A DNA stretch of 64,000 nt from Clostridiales bacterium (GCA_017961235.1 JAGCXQ010000053.1:1-64000); one strand, 5' to 3'; shown: positions 36,327 through 45,528, counted from the stretch's first letter. Numbers and translations are program-made. The notes: generated by a model not told the origin, from the sequence alone.

Positions 36327-36332
36327 TATAAT
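36327..36332 (+). promoter_or_regulatory. -10 box for the pseudo-SASA gene
   Basis: TATAAT at 36327-36332, about 37 nt before the start at 36370. No -35 at a normal distance, so activation by a regulator is plausible. Confidence 0.4.
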
Positions 36333-36369
36333 AGTGTTTAATGAGATAACTATGTGAGGTATCGAGCTA

Positions 36370-38763
36370 ATGGCGCAAACGAATGATATACGTCTTCCAT
36401 CCTGGATCTCCCCGGGAATGGTTTTCCAGCAGGGAGTCCCGGTGGTGCTCCGCGGCAAGGTGGGATCTTCTTCCGTTCCTGTAACACTGGAGGTTATGAA
36501 AGATCCGACAGATGGACGTAAAGTATCGAAGCTGGACACGGATTACGGTGTCATCTTAAGTCTGGAGACCGTGTCCGAGGAGGACGGATCTTTCCGATTC
36601 ACGCTTCCGCCTTACCGGTCCTCTACCGACGCCTATACGCTCGTTTTCCACTCTCTGACGGATACACTGACGATCGAGGACTGCCGGTGCGGTGATGTCT
36701 GGGTACTCTTCGGAGGCCGCCCGCTCGCAGCATCGATCTCCCAGACCGCGGCTCCGCGTACACCGCTTAAGAAGGACGTTATGCCGCTTCTGCGTTTTTA
36801 TTCTCCGGAGAAGGGCGTACTCGACCAGGTCGATGTACTTTCTTATGAACCGATCCTGACAGAGGAGAAATCGAAGTGGATCCGTATCCGCGATACCCTG
36901 GAACTGGCCAGTGTCTCGTCAGTTGCTTTTTCCTTTGCATATCACCTGGCAGAGCAGCTGCACTACCCGGTCGGTATCCTCGATCTTGCCGAGGAGTATG
37001 CACCGATCTACCGCTGGCTCTCCCACGAAGGAATCGATAACAATGATGCGATCCGTGAGTATCTCGAAGAGAGAAATCTCTACTTCGACGAAGAGGGATG
37101 GCGTGCCAATATCGCGCGTCTCACCGAGAAAAAGAGCGCGATCATTGACGGTTCCCTGATCAAGGATGAGGAAGAGGAGGAAGGATCCGAGCCGAAGAGT
37201 GAAGAATCCTTCGTTTTCGAAGATGAGGAGAAGGTCGATGTTCCAATCGATCCGGAAGGCGCGCTCGCCTTTGAAGATCATAAGGGCGGACAGCCGGAGG
37301 AGAAGCCGGAAGAAAAAGAAGAGGACGATGCGGCAGATGAGAAGGAGAATGCAGATGCTCCGGCAAAAGCACCTGCCGAAGATACTTCCGATGATGAACC
37401 GCCGCTTTCTTTCCCGACCGAGGAACTCAAGCATTTTGAGAAGAAAAATAATCACGATCTGCTGAACTCCATGATCCCGTCTGCAGAGACGGTCATGACC
37501 GATACACTTGTTTCGGAAGCGGCACACCGTCCGCTCGTAGGTCCTGCGGACATGATGTCGGTATTCTTTAACCACCGTCTCGCGCCGCTTTGTGACACGA
37601 GTATCCGAGGTATCGTATTCGCTCCGGATGCATCGGACGCCCAGATCGGTGATCTATACACCGCGATGGTCCGCCAGCTCCTGGTAGATCTGGCAAGAGT
37701 ATTCGGTCCCCGTGAGATCGAGGATAAGAATCAGGTACCGTCCTTTATCATCATGCAGCTGCATCCGGATGCCATGGATCCGGAAGAGCCGTTCCGTCAC
37801 GTGGAATTTAATGAGCGCCTCTGTGCGATCCGAAGAAGATTCCCGATGCCAATCGGTATCTTAGGACAGCATGACCTTCTGATCCCGGATAAGACGGTCT
37901 CCTTTACGATCGGACGAAGACTGTCCTGTATCGCGCTGGGACTTCACTTCACGCCGAAGATGCCGGCTTCCTCGCCGGAGTGCGTCGGTGTCGAGGTGAT
38001 AGGAAATAAAGTCATGCTTTCTTTCGATAATACGGTCGATGGTCTCCGCCTGTCGGAGAACGAATCCGTACTTCGCGGATTTGCGGTCTGTGATGAGAGC
38101 CGCGTATATGTTCCGGCATCGGCGAGGATCCTGCACGGTGTGCGCGTCATGGTCTGGAATGACGATATCCTCGATCCGGTCGGCGTAACTTACGGATATT
38201 CTCCGATCCCGCATCAGGCGACATTCAGAAACCGTATCGATCTTCCGGTACTTCCGTTCCGCTTTGATAAGATCCCGTCGGAATACTGCCCGGATCTGAC
38301 CTTCACCTCCTGTGAAGACATTACCTTTACCGGCAAGAAGACGTGGGACAGTGATTTTGAAAAACTGGAAACCTATAAGATCACGAAAGGCAAAGCGACG
38401 ATCTACCGTGAAGTGATGAATAAGACGCAGGGTGCGGCTTCTCTCCGTATCGAGTACGAGCCGGAGAACAGCCTTCTGTCCTTCGGACCGGTGCTGTCGT
38501 ATGCGTCCGTCATGGCGCCTCTGAAGTTCTCGAGAGCCAGAAGGATCTGCCTGGATATCTTTAATCCCGACCAGTTCGAGAAGACCATGCAGATCTCCGG
38601 ATTCAGAGGAGAGGCGACGATCGAGATCGGACTTCGCTGGCAGACGATTTCCCTGAACTGGGCATCCTTTGATGACATGGAGATCTCGGATCTGGTATTT
38701 ACTATCTTCGACAGACAAAGATCCGGCGCAATTTATATCGATAACATCCGTTTCCTTCCGTAG
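36370..38763 (+). CDS. Large SASA-like protein lacking the catalytic motifs, with C-terminal CBM-like domain
   Basis: 797 residues, no signal peptide. The N-terminus follows sialate O-acetylesterases (LPSWISPGMVFQQGVPV, a beta domain, then GDVWVLFGGRPLA at 108-120), but where active enzymes have the Ser motif SGQSNM this has FGGRPL. Near residue 501 HDLLIPDK replaces the catalytic D-x-x-H (DIHP) motif. Both catalytic elements are therefore gone. Residues ~266-345 are a very acidic, Pro/Glu/Asp-rich linker inserted in the fold. After the SASA C-terminal beta domain (NKVMLSFDNTVDGL) comes a ~150-residue beta-sandwich like a carbohydrate-binding module, ending in GAIYIDNIRFLP. Probably a cytoplasmic binding or scaffold protein; function unknown. 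An AraC gene follows after 30 bp. Confidence 0.82.
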   Translation: MAQTNDIRLPSWISPGMVFQQGVPVVLRGKVGSSSVPVTLEVMKDPTDGRKVSKLDTDYGVILSLETVSEEDGSFRFTLPPYRSSTDAYTLVFHSLTDTLTIEDCRCGDVWVLFGGRPLAASISQTAAPRTPLKKDVMPLLRFYSPEKGVLDQVDVLSYEPILTEEKSKWIRIRDTLELASVSSVAFSFAYHLAEQLHYPVGILDLAEEYAPIYRWLSHEGIDNNDAIREYLEERNLYFDEEGWRANIARLTEKKSAIIDGSLIKDEEEEEGSEPKSEESFVFEDEEKVDVPIDPEGALAFEDHKGGQPEEKPEEKEEDDAADEKENADAPAKAPAEDTSDDEPPLSFPTEELKHFEKKNNHDLLNSMIPSAETVMTDTLVSEAAHRPLVGPADMMSVFFNHRLAPLCDTSIRGIVFAPDASDAQIGDLYTAMVRQLLVDLARVFGPREIEDKNQVPSFIIMQLHPDAMDPEEPFRHVEFNERLCAIRRRFPMPIGILGQHDLLIPDKTVSFTIGRRLSCIALGLHFTPKMPASSPECVGVEVIGNKVMLSFDNTVDGLRLSENESVLRGFAVCDESRVYVPASARILHGVRVMVWNDDILDPVGVTYGYSPIPHQATFRNRIDLPVLPFRFDKIPSEYCPDLTFTSCEDITFTGKKTWDSDFEKLETYKITKGKATIYREVMNKTQGAASLRIEYEPENSLLSFGPVLSYASVMAPLKFSRARRICLDIFNPDQFEKTMQISGFRGEATIEIGLRWQTISLNWASFDDMEISDLVFTIFDRQRSGAIYIDNIRFLP

Positions 38764-38793
38764 GAAACATAAGAAAGAAGGGAGGCATGCCAT

Positions 38794-39789
38794 ATGGTTG
38801 AAGATCTGTTACCGGCATTTGAAAAGAGCTTACTGGAATCATCCGGCTCCATTCCGGTGGTATTTGAGGGCGTGGAACATTGTTACGAGACATCTACACC
38901 GTTTCCGACAGCCAGCCGTCACACCTCTCATGAGCTTCTGTATCTTCGTCGCGGAAAATGCGAATTCGTGATTAACGGAAAGACGGTAAATGTCACGAAG
39001 GGAACTACCCTGATCATCCGTCCGCAGGTCATGCACTCCGTCCGTGTGGTGGAAGGCCCGGCAGATATGGTCGTGCTTTATTTCGGATTTTCCTCGGATA
39101 TGGCAAAAGCACAGCAGGCGCTTCTTTCCAAGCCGAAGGATACACAGCCGATGGCAAACGGACGTCTCCGCGGAGGCCCGACGGTCCCGTTCCTGCAGGA
39201 AAATGTTTCCTCGCTGCCGCTGGAGTATTTCCTGGACTTTGCCCAGGGAGAAAGTACGGTCGGAGACGGTTCCAATTACCTGATCATCTCCGGTAAATCC
39301 CGTCAGGCGATCGGTGTGCTCGCCGAGCGCATCATGCGCGAGAGCCGGTCCGATATGTATGCGAAAGACATGATGATGCAGCTCCTGACGATGGAGCTTC
39401 TGATCACGCTTTCCCGAGCACTCCGTGAAGAGTGGGAGGAGAGCCTCCGTGTGAAGAACGGCAAAGCCAGAGAACTGGTCCTTATTGCCAGAGATTATCT
39501 CGATGAGAACTATGACCGCGGGGTAACCGTCGCGGAGACCGCTTCGTATGTATTCTTAAGCCAGGGATACTTTACCAGAGCTTTTCGAGATGAATTCGGC
39601 ATCAGCCCGATGAACTACCTGATGCAGATCCGCATCGAGGCCGCATGCCGCCTCCTGACCCAGAAAGAGATCAAGGTAAGCGGTATCGCGACACAGGTGG
39701 GATTTTCCAGCCCGCAGAGATTTAATGTTGCTTTTAGAAAGCAGAAGGGCATGACGCCCATGGAATACAGACATATGTACACAGAGTAA
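38794..39789 (+). CDS. AraC-family regulator with cupin sensor
   Basis: 331 residues: N-terminal cupin (about 30-110: SHELLYLRRGKCEFVINGK, IIRPQVMHSV), a middle helical region, and the C-terminal AraC double HTH (about 230-328: QGYFTRAFRDEFGISPMNYL, GFSSPQRFNVAFRKQKGMTPMEY). It lies 30 bp behind the pseudo-SASA gene and 15 bp before folE, so one transcript may run from 36327 into the folate genes. It is distinct from the AraC-type gene at 34840. Confidence 0.92.
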   Translation: MVEDLLPAFEKSLLESSGSIPVVFEGVEHCYETSTPFPTASRHTSHELLYLRRGKCEFVINGKTVNVTKGTTLIIRPQVMHSVRVVEGPADMVVLYFGFSSDMAKAQQALLSKPKDTQPMANGRLRGGPTVPFLQENVSSLPLEYFLDFAQGESTVGDGSNYLIISGKSRQAIGVLAERIMRESRSDMYAKDMMMQLLTMELLITLSRALREEWEESLRVKNGKARELVLIARDYLDENYDRGVTVAETASYVFLSQGYFTRAFRDEFGISPMNYLMQIRIEAACRLLTQKEIKVSGIATQVGFSSPQRFNVAFRKQKGMTPMEYRHMYTE

Positions 39790-39804
39790 GGAGAGATAGA
39801 AGAA

Positions 39805-40425
39805 ATGAGTATTTACGATGATGATTTTCGAGTGCCGGAGGAAAGCCGGAAAGGGATGGATCTCCCGCGTATCGAGCGGGCTGTAAGAGAGATCCTGATC
39901 GCTGTCGGCGAGGATCCGGACAGAGAAGGACTTCTCGAGACGCCGAACCGCGTTGCCCGTATGTATGGAGAAGTCTTCTCGGGACTGCATCGTGATATCA
40001 CTAAAGACATCAAGACCTTCACCTCGGATAACGACGAGATGATCCTGATCGGTGACATCCCGTTCTACTCGATGTGCGAGCATCACCTCCTTCCGTTCCA
40101 CGGCAAGGCACATGTCGTCTATGTCCCGAAGAACGGGAAGATCTTAGGCCTTTCCAAGGTCGCACGTATCGTGGATACACTTTCCAGAAAACCCCAGCTG
40201 CAGGAGCGCCTGACCTCCGAGATCGCAGACACCATCCAGAAGGCTGTCGATGCCATGTCGGTCTGTGTCGTTCTCGAAGCCGAGCATCTGTGCATGACGA
40301 TGAGAGGTATAAGAAAGCCGGGAAGCAAGACCGTTACTTCCGCGATGAGAGGCGGCTGCCGCTCGGATGCAAGGACCCGCTCGGAAGCGCTGGCGCTGAT
40401 CAACCGCCCGCGGAACATCATCTGA
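39805..40425 (+). CDS. folE: GTP cyclohydrolase I
   Basis: First step of folate synthesis: GTP to 7,8-dihydroneopterin triphosphate. 206 residues. Zinc site in [16 protein letters not shown] and the second Cys in [11 protein letters not shown], with the substrate region [10 protein letters not shown]. 15 bp behind the AraC gene with AAGGAGAG; first of folE-folP-folB-folK. The space is too short for a THF riboswitch. Confidence 0.97.
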   Translation: MSIYDDDFRVPEESRKGMDLPRIERAVREILIAVGEDPDREGLLETPNRVARMYGEVFSGLHRDITKDIKTFTSDNDEMILIGDIPFYSMCEHHLLPFHGKAHVVYVPKNGKILGLSKVARIVDTLSRKPQLQERLTSEIADTIQKAVDAMSVCVVLEAEHLCMTMRGIRKPGSKTVTSAMRGGCRSDARTRSEALALINRPRNII

Positions 40426-40443
40426 TACATTGAGGGGGGCTTC

Positions 40444-41301
40444 ATGAGCATGTCGAATTCATCTTCGGTATGGACGATCCGGGACAGAGATCTTGATTAC
40501 GGGGAGAAGATCCTCCTCATGGGGATCTTAAATGTCACGCCGGATTCTTTTTCCGACGGAGGTTTCTTCTATACTCCGGAGAATGCTCTTTCTCAGGCCG
40601 TAGCACTGGTAGAGGACGGCGCGGATATCCTGGATATCGGTGCGGAGTCCACTCGTCCGGGCTCAGAGAGGATCTCTGCGGATGAGGAACTTTCCCGTCT
40701 GATTCCTGCGTTAAAGCTGATACGTAGTGAAGTTTCCGTACCGATCTCGATCGATACATATAAGAGTAAGACCGCAAGAGAAGCCCTGAAGTTCGGCGCG
40801 GATATTATCAACGATATCTGGGGACTGCAGTATGACAGGGAACTGGCGGATGTTGTCGCCGAGGCCGGCTGCGGACTGGTCATCATGGCCAATTATTTCG
40901 ATGAGAAGATCTTTAAGAGAAAGGGAGACATCGTGGATGACTGCCTTTCATTCTTCGAGATCAGTGCCAATATCGCAGAAAAAGCAGGGATCAAAAGAGA
41001 GAAGATCCTCTTTGATCCGGGCATCGGATTCGGCACGAATACCGAAGAGTCCGTAGAGCTTATCCGCTCGATCAAAAAGATCCAGGATGCGGGGTATCCG
41101 CTTCTGATCGGACCTTCCAGGAAGCGATTTATCGGCGAGATACTGGACGGCGTTCCGGCCGAGGAAAGAGATGCCGGAACGGCAGCTGTTACGCTGTTCT
41201 GTCAGGAGCAGAAGGCAGCATGTGTCCGTGTGCATAATGTCTTTGAATCTGCGACGGCGCTGAAGGTATTCACCAGACTTCAAGGAGGGGACAATGGATA
41301 A
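40444..41301 (+). CDS. folP: Dihydropteroate synthase
   Basis: Joins the pterin pyrophosphate to p-aminobenzoate; target of sulfonamides. 285 residues. Family motifs: MGILNVTPDSFSDGG (pterin loop), DIGAESTRPG, DPGIGFG, and GPSRKRFIGE. GAGGGGGG ribosome site. Overlaps folB by 8 bp. No feature pointing to drug resistance is evident. Confidence 0.97.
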   Translation: MSMSNSSSVWTIRDRDLDYGEKILLMGILNVTPDSFSDGGFFYTPENALSQAVALVEDGADILDIGAESTRPGSERISADEELSRLIPALKLIRSEVSVPISIDTYKSKTAREALKFGADIINDIWGLQYDRELADVVAEAGCGLVIMANYFDEKIFKRKGDIVDDCLSFFEISANIAEKAGIKREKILFDPGIGFGTNTEESVELIRSIKKIQDAGYPLLIGPSRKRFIGEILDGVPAEERDAGTAAVTLFCQEQKAACVRVHNVFESATALKVFTRLQGGDNG

Positions 41302-41674
41302 GATCATTCTGAAGAATATGCGCTTCCGGTCCTTTTCCGGAGTGCTTCCCGAAGAAAAATCGGAAGGCCAGAATTTCGTGGTGACACTTACACTGGAGCT
41401 CAAGGAGATCCCCGGATGCCGTACCGATAAGCTCTCGGATACAGTCGATTACGGCAAGGTCTTTTCTATGACGAAAGACTATGTCGAGAATGCTTCCTGC
41501 GATCTGATCGAATATATGGCGGAAAACATTATCATTCTTATCATGCGGGCCTTTTCCCTGGTGGAGAAGATCACCTGCGAGATCCAAAAACCGACTGCAC
41601 CGATCGATGGAGACTTTGACTACATGAGTGTCATCATCGGGCGGACAAGACAGGAACTGGAGGCGGTGTTATGA
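41294..41674 (+). CDS. folB: Dihydroneopterin aldolase
   Basis: Converts dihydroneopterin to 6-hydroxymethyl-dihydropterin. 126 residues, usual length. KNMRFRSFSGVLPEEK, TLTLEL, DTVDYGKV, and a C-terminal KPTAPIDGDFDYMSVII fit the family (core KP near the end). Overlaps folP and folK on either side, so tightly coupled. Confidence 0.94.
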   Translation: MDKIILKNMRFRSFSGVLPEEKSEGQNFVVTLTLELKEIPGCRTDKLSDTVDYGKVFSMTKDYVENASCDLIEYMAENIIILIMRAFSLVEKITCEIQKPTAPIDGDFDYMSVIIGRTRQELEAVL

Positions 41675-42147
41675 GTGAAGCATATCTCTCCCTGGGAAGT
41701 AATATGGGTGACCGTATTAATAACTTGAGCCGTGCGGTGGCTCTTTTGCACCGTCCTTTGGAAGGGACGAGGGTGGAGCAGGTGTCTCCTGTTTTTGAAA
41801 CGGCGCCTGTCGGATTTAAAGAGCAGGATGATTTCCTGAATATCTGTGTAAAAATCGAGACGGATCTGGAGCCGCTGGCGCTCCTTTCCCTCTGCCAGAA
41901 GATCGAAGAGACACTTCATCGTGTGCGTACGGTCCGCTGGGGACCGAGAACGATCGATGTGGATATCCTGACATACGACGATTTCCAGATCACTTCTCAG
42001 CATCTTACGATCCCTCATCCGAGGATGTATGACAGAGGATTTGTGCAGGTGCCGCTCCTATTTATGCATGGATACTCGGAGATCCCTGAAAAATGGGCAA
42101 AAGACGTCCGTTACTATGGTATCCTGCCGGACGTCAAGGTTGAATGA
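41671..42147 (+). CDS. folK: 6-Hydroxymethyl-7,8-dihydropterin pyrophosphokinase
   Basis: Adds pyrophosphate from ATP to the pterin for FolP. 158 residues: LSLGSNMGDR at the start, SPVFETAPVG, and RWGPRTIDVDIL with the two metal-binding Asp residues, then IPHPRMYDRGFV. Starts by ATGA overlap with folB. A promoter for the next gene lies across its 3' end. Confidence 0.96.
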   Translation: MSEAYLSLGSNMGDRINNLSRAVALLHRPLEGTRVEQVSPVFETAPVGFKEQDDFLNICVKIETDLEPLALLSLCQKIEETLHRVRTVRWGPRTIDVDILTYDDFQITSQHLTIPHPRMYDRGFVQVPLLFMHGYSEIPEKWAKDVRYYGILPDVKVE

Positions 42148-42167
42148 AACAGGAAAACCGATATAAT
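42140..42167 (+). promoter_or_regulatory. Promoter of the Asn/Arg-rich protein gene
   Basis: TTGAAT (42140-42145), 16 bp spacer, TATAAT (42162-42167). The -35 lies across the end of folK. Confidence 0.65.
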
Positions 42168-42207
42168 ATAGATATTCAGAGCAGCTTCGAAAACTTGGAG
42201 GTATTAA

Positions 42208-42657
42208 ATGGGCGAACAGGAAGCAAAGAAGGTCAATCACTCTTCAGGGGGGAATCCCTCGAACGAGTCGCAGCCGCCGAGAAATAATAACAACCGTAAC
42301 CGGAGAAGAAAGCCGGGAAATTACGGCGGAAACCGTGACCGCAACAATAACTACAACCGCAATAACCGCTCCAATAACGAAGGGAATCAGAACCGGGAAA
42401 GAAGAAATGACAACCGGGAAGATAGAAGACCGGATAACCGTGAGGCAAATGCCGGAAACGGATCCGAGAAGCGGGAGTATCAGAAGAAGAACTATGACCG
42501 GAAGAACTCCGATCATCGTGAAGGAAGAGAAAAGAAGAACTGGAACCGCCGCCGTCCCGCTGAGGAGACCGTGGAGGATATCAGAAAAGATAATGAGCGC
42601 ATCGAGAAGGATATTTGGCTGGAGATCGCCAGCATCCATTCGGTGAAACTCGACTGA
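42208..42657 (+). CDS. Disordered Asn/Arg-rich basic protein
   Basis: 149 residues, GGAGG ribosome site and its own good promoter. From about residue 20 to 120 nearly every residue is Asn, Arg, Gly, Asp, Lys or Glu, with NRNN and RRxxNR tracts, then a short normal C-terminus (VEDIRKDNERIEKDIWLEIA, which looks helical). The composition is that of RNA-binding or phase-separating tails, as on some clostridial RNA helicases, but no folded RNA-binding domain is present. Function unknown. Stands between folK and tmk. Confidence 0.75.
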   Translation: MGEQEAKKVNHSSGGNPSNESQPPRNNNNRNRRRKPGNYGGNRDRNNNYNRNNRSNNEGNQNRERRNDNREDRRPDNREANAGNGSEKREYQKKNYDRKNSDHREGREKKNWNRRRPAEETVEDIRKDNERIEKDIWLEIASIHSVKLD

Positions 42658-42660
42658 GTT

Positions 42661-42669
42661 TGATATAAT
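42661..42669 (+). promoter_or_regulatory. Extended -10 promoter of the tmk cluster
   Basis: TGATATAAT at 42661-42669, about 24 nt before the start of tmk at 42700. Weak or no -35. Confidence 0.5.
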
Positions 42670-42699
42670 TAGAGAAAGAAAAGGGAGGAAAAAAGAAGC

Positions 42700-43323
42700 A
42701 TGAAGGGATTGTTTATCACATTCGAAGGAATCGATGGATGTGGAAAGACGACCCAGATCGAGATGCTTTCCGGTGACCTCCAAAAAGAAGGTATCCCGTT
42801 CGTCCTGATCCGTGAACCGGGCGGAACTTCGATCGGAGAGAAGATCAGGACGATACTGCTGGATAAAGCGAACAGCGGGATGGATGAGAGAACGGAGCTT
42901 CTTCTTTACGAAGCAGCCCGTGCGCAGATCGTAAGGGAAAAGATCATTCCGGAGCTCCAATCCGGGAAAGTCGTGATCTGTGACCGCTTCTACGACTCGA
43001 CGATCGCTTATCAGGGATACGCCAGAGGACTCGATCTCAAGGAGATCGATTTCCTCAATAACTGGAGCGCTGCCGGCATCAAGCCGGACATCACGTTCCT
43101 TCTGGATCTGGACGAGGAGACGGCATACAGAAGACGTCACGGCAGATCTGATGAAGAAGACAGACTCGAGGCGGAAGGTCTTCTGTTCATGAAGAAAGTA
43201 CGCGGAGGATATCTCTCCCGTAGTAAAGAAGATGCAAGATTTCAGGTGCTTGATGCCTTAAAGACACCTGAAGAGATCTATCAACAGATCAGAAAAACTG
43301 TCTGGGAGGTAGTACAAAAATGA
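42700..43323 (+). CDS. tmk: Thymidylate kinase
   Basis: Phosphorylates dTMP to dTDP. 207 residues. P loop GIDGCGKTTQ, the REPGGT dTMP motif, DRFYDSTIAYQGYARGL, and a LID region near RRHGRSDEEDR. Overlaps darA by ATGA. Opens a gene order shared with Bacillus subtilis (tmk-yaaQ-holB-yaaT-yabB-yabC). Confidence 0.96.
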   Translation: MKGLFITFEGIDGCGKTTQIEMLSGDLQKEGIPFVLIREPGGTSIGEKIRTILLDKANSGMDERTELLLYEAARAQIVREKIIPELQSGKVVICDRFYDSTIAYQGYARGLDLKEIDFLNNWSAAGIKPDITFLLDLDEETAYRRRHGRSDEEDRLEAEGLLFMKKVRGGYLSRSKEDARFQVLDALKTPEEIYQQIRKTVWEVVQK

Positions 43324-43646
43324 AACTGGTATTTGCGATCGTGCACGACGAGGATACGCCCCGTCTGATGGCAGAATTAAATAAAGCAGGCTTCCGTGTG
43401 ACAAAGCTCAATTCTTCCGGCGGATTTCTCCGTTCCGGCAACACGACCCTGATGATCGTCGTCGAAGTGGAAAAACTTCAGGAAGTACTCGATCTGATCC
43501 GGAAGTATTCTTCCTCCCGCCGTTCGGCGATCAACAGCATGACGCCGATGCCCATGGGCGGCGAGAGTATGCCGTATCCGGTAGATGTTACTGTCGGCGG
43601 TGCGACAGTATTCGTCGTCAATGTAGAACAGTTTGAAAAGATGTGA
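43320..43646 (+). CDS. darA: Cyclic-di-AMP receptor, PII-like (DarA/PstA/YaaQ)
   Basis: 108 residues, the whole protein being one PII-like domain: MKLVFAIVHDEDTPRLMAEL, LNSSGGFLRSGNTTLMI, and a loop with MPMGGESMPYPVDVTVGGATVFV. Family members bind c-di-AMP as trimers; the output in the cell is not settled. Synteny with tmk and holB supports the call strongly. Confidence 0.93.
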   Translation: MKLVFAIVHDEDTPRLMAELNKAGFRVTKLNSSGGFLRSGNTTLMIVVEVEKLQEVLDLIRKYSSSRRSAINSMTPMPMGGESMPYPVDVTVGGATVFVVNVEQFEKM

Positions 43647-43649
43647 CGT

Positions 43650-44660
43650 ATGGCTTTTTCTGAACTGATCGGACAAAATGAAGCAAAACAGCGCCTCGGG
43701 GTGTCCCTTACCGGAGAACCGGGGCACGCTTTTTTATTGGTCGGACCATCCGGCATCGGTAAGAAGACCCTCGGAAGAGAATTCGCCAAGGGCCTTCTTT
43801 GCAGTCATCCGACAGAAAACGGCGCTTGCGGGACCTGCCCGAGCTGCCACTATATGCAGGCCGGCACGCATCCGGACTATAAAGAACTTCTTCTTCCGCA
43901 GGGTGAAAAGAACATCAAGGTCGCAGACGTCCGCTCGAAGATCTTATCGGACGTCGGCATCATGTCCCAGATCGCAGAGAGAAAAGTCTATCTGATCGAT
44001 GCGGACGGACTGGCGGAAGAGGGACAGAATGCACTTCTTAAGACTCTTGAGGAGCCCCCGAAGCATGTCGTGTTTATCCTGACTGTTTCCGATGAGGCAA
44101 AGCTTCTCCCGACCATACTCAGCAGAACGGTATCGATCCGCCTTCTCCCGAATACGGAAGAAGAGGTAAAAGAGGCGATCCTCCGAAGAAATCCGGATAC
44201 ACTTCCTGAAGAGGCACAGCTTTTCGCAAAGTTTTCCAATGGTGTGATCGGGTATGCGCTCAACCTCTGCGAGAGTAACTGGCTGATCAATGACTGGGAA
44301 GAAGTGAGGGATCTGATACTTCGTATGCCGGAAATATCGAGAACGGAGCTTCTGACGGATGTATATTCCTTCTTTGATGAGGAAAAAGAGCACTTCCGGG
44401 ATATCCTCTCCCTGATGAGCATGGTCTATGACGAGATGGCGATCTGCGCAACGGATAGCAGTTCCGACTGCTTGCATGGCGAAGAGAAAAAAGATAAGAT
44501 GGTCACTGTGATTCAGAAATATCATCTGGATGTGCAGAAGATCGGGAAGTGTAATGCGATCCTGACGACTGCCGCCAAAGCACATAAAGCGAATGGAAAC
44601 TTTGAAATGATCGTATGCCGGATGCTTCTGGCATTAAAAAAGGAGAATATGAATGGCTAA
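43650..44660 (+). CDS. holB: DNA polymerase III delta' subunit
   Basis: Clamp-loader subunit. 336 residues: VGPSGIGKKT P loop, a four-Cys zinc module in the first ~75 residues (a Cys in LLCSHP, then CGTCPSC), DADGLAEEGQNALLKTLEEPP (sensor and SRC-like region), then the C-terminal helical domain. Starts three bases behind darA; overlaps ricT by 8 bp. Confidence 0.93.
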   Translation: MAFSELIGQNEAKQRLGVSLTGEPGHAFLLVGPSGIGKKTLGREFAKGLLCSHPTENGACGTCPSCHYMQAGTHPDYKELLLPQGEKNIKVADVRSKILSDVGIMSQIAERKVYLIDADGLAEEGQNALLKTLEEPPKHVVFILTVSDEAKLLPTILSRTVSIRLLPNTEEEVKEAILRRNPDTLPEEAQLFAKFSNGVIGYALNLCESNWLINDWEEVRDLILRMPEISRTELLTDVYSFFDEEKEHFRDILSLMSMVYDEMAICATDSSSDCLHGEEKKDKMVTVIQKYHLDVQKIGKCNAILTTAAKAHKANGNFEMIVCRMLLALKKENMNG

Positions 44661-45528
44661 AGTAGTAAATCTGCGCTTCCACGATGCAGGTAAGCCGTAC
44701 CGCTTCCTGGCGGGAGACTTAAAGCTTAAGGTCGGAGACGCAGTCATGGTGAATACGGCACTGGGACAGGATATCGCATTTGTCGTAGATGAACCCTTTG
44801 ATCTTCCGGAGGAAAAAGTCGATGAGACGATCCTTCCGGTACTGCGCTATGCAAATGAAAAAGAGATGGAGCACTACCACGAGAAGAAAGAAAGAGAGAA
44901 AAGTGCTTTTTACAAATGCCTCGAACTCATCGAGAAAAGAGAACTCCCGATGGCGCTCGTCGAAGCAGTCTATTCTTTCGATGGAAGAAAACTCACTTTC
45001 TACTTCACGGCAGACAAGCGCGTCGATTTCCGTGAACTCGTAAAAGACCTGACATCGTGCTTCCGGACTCGTATCGAGCTTCGCCAGATCGGCTCCCGTG
45101 AGCAGGCGAAGATGGTCGGCGGACTTGGTATCTGCGGAAGAGAACTCTGCTGCTGCTCTTACCTTGACCAGTTCCTGCCGGTTACGATCCGTATGGCAAA
45201 AGACCAGGGTCTTTCCATGAATCCGACGAAACTTACCGGTACCTGCGGACGTCTGATGTGCTGTCTTTCCTACGAACAGGCCGCATACGAAGATGCAAAT
45301 AAACGCGTGCCGAAGGTCGGAAAGAAAGTCAAGACACCGGACGGCGTCGGCGTGGTTATTTATTCGGATCTTCTGAAGGAGAAAGTAACGGTACGTTTCG
45401 AAAAAGAAGAGGAAACCGAGATGCAGATCTACGATGCTGCCGACGTATCTCTTCTGAATCCGCCGCAGCCACAGTGCAAACAGGACTGCCCGAGAAAGAA
45501 GCAGCAGCCTGAAAAGCGGGAAGAATAG
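44653..45528 (+). CDS. ricT: PSP1-domain protein, RicT/YaaT
   Basis: 291 residues with the PSP1 domain. Clustered cysteines CGRELCCCSY and CGRLMCCLSY are those that in Bacillus RicT help hold [4Fe-4S] clusters in the RicA-RicF-RicT complex, which governs RNase Y maturation of mRNAs and developmental decisions. C-terminal ~25 residues are Pro/Gln/Cys-rich (PQPQCKQDCPRKK). Located as in B. subtilis. The two partners (YlbF, YmcA) are not in the window. A ferredoxin gene follows. Confidence 0.93.
   Translation: MAKVVNLRFHDAGKPYRFLAGDLKLKVGDAVMVNTALGQDIAFVVDEPFDLPEEKVDETILPVLRYANEKEMEHYHEKKEREKSAFYKCLELIEKRELPMALVEAVYSFDGRKLTFYFTADKRVDFRELVKDLTSCFRTRIELRQIGSREQAKMVGGLGICGRELCCCSYLDQFLPVTIRMAKDQGLSMNPTKLTGTCGRLMCCLSYEQAAYEDANKRVPKVGKKVKTPDGVGVVIYSDLLKEKVTVRFEKEEETEMQIYDAADVSLLNPPQPQCKQDCPRKKQQPEKREE

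Noticed and set aside
39790..39804. Searched for a THF riboswitch before folE
   Set aside because: Only 15 bp separate folE from the AraC gene.
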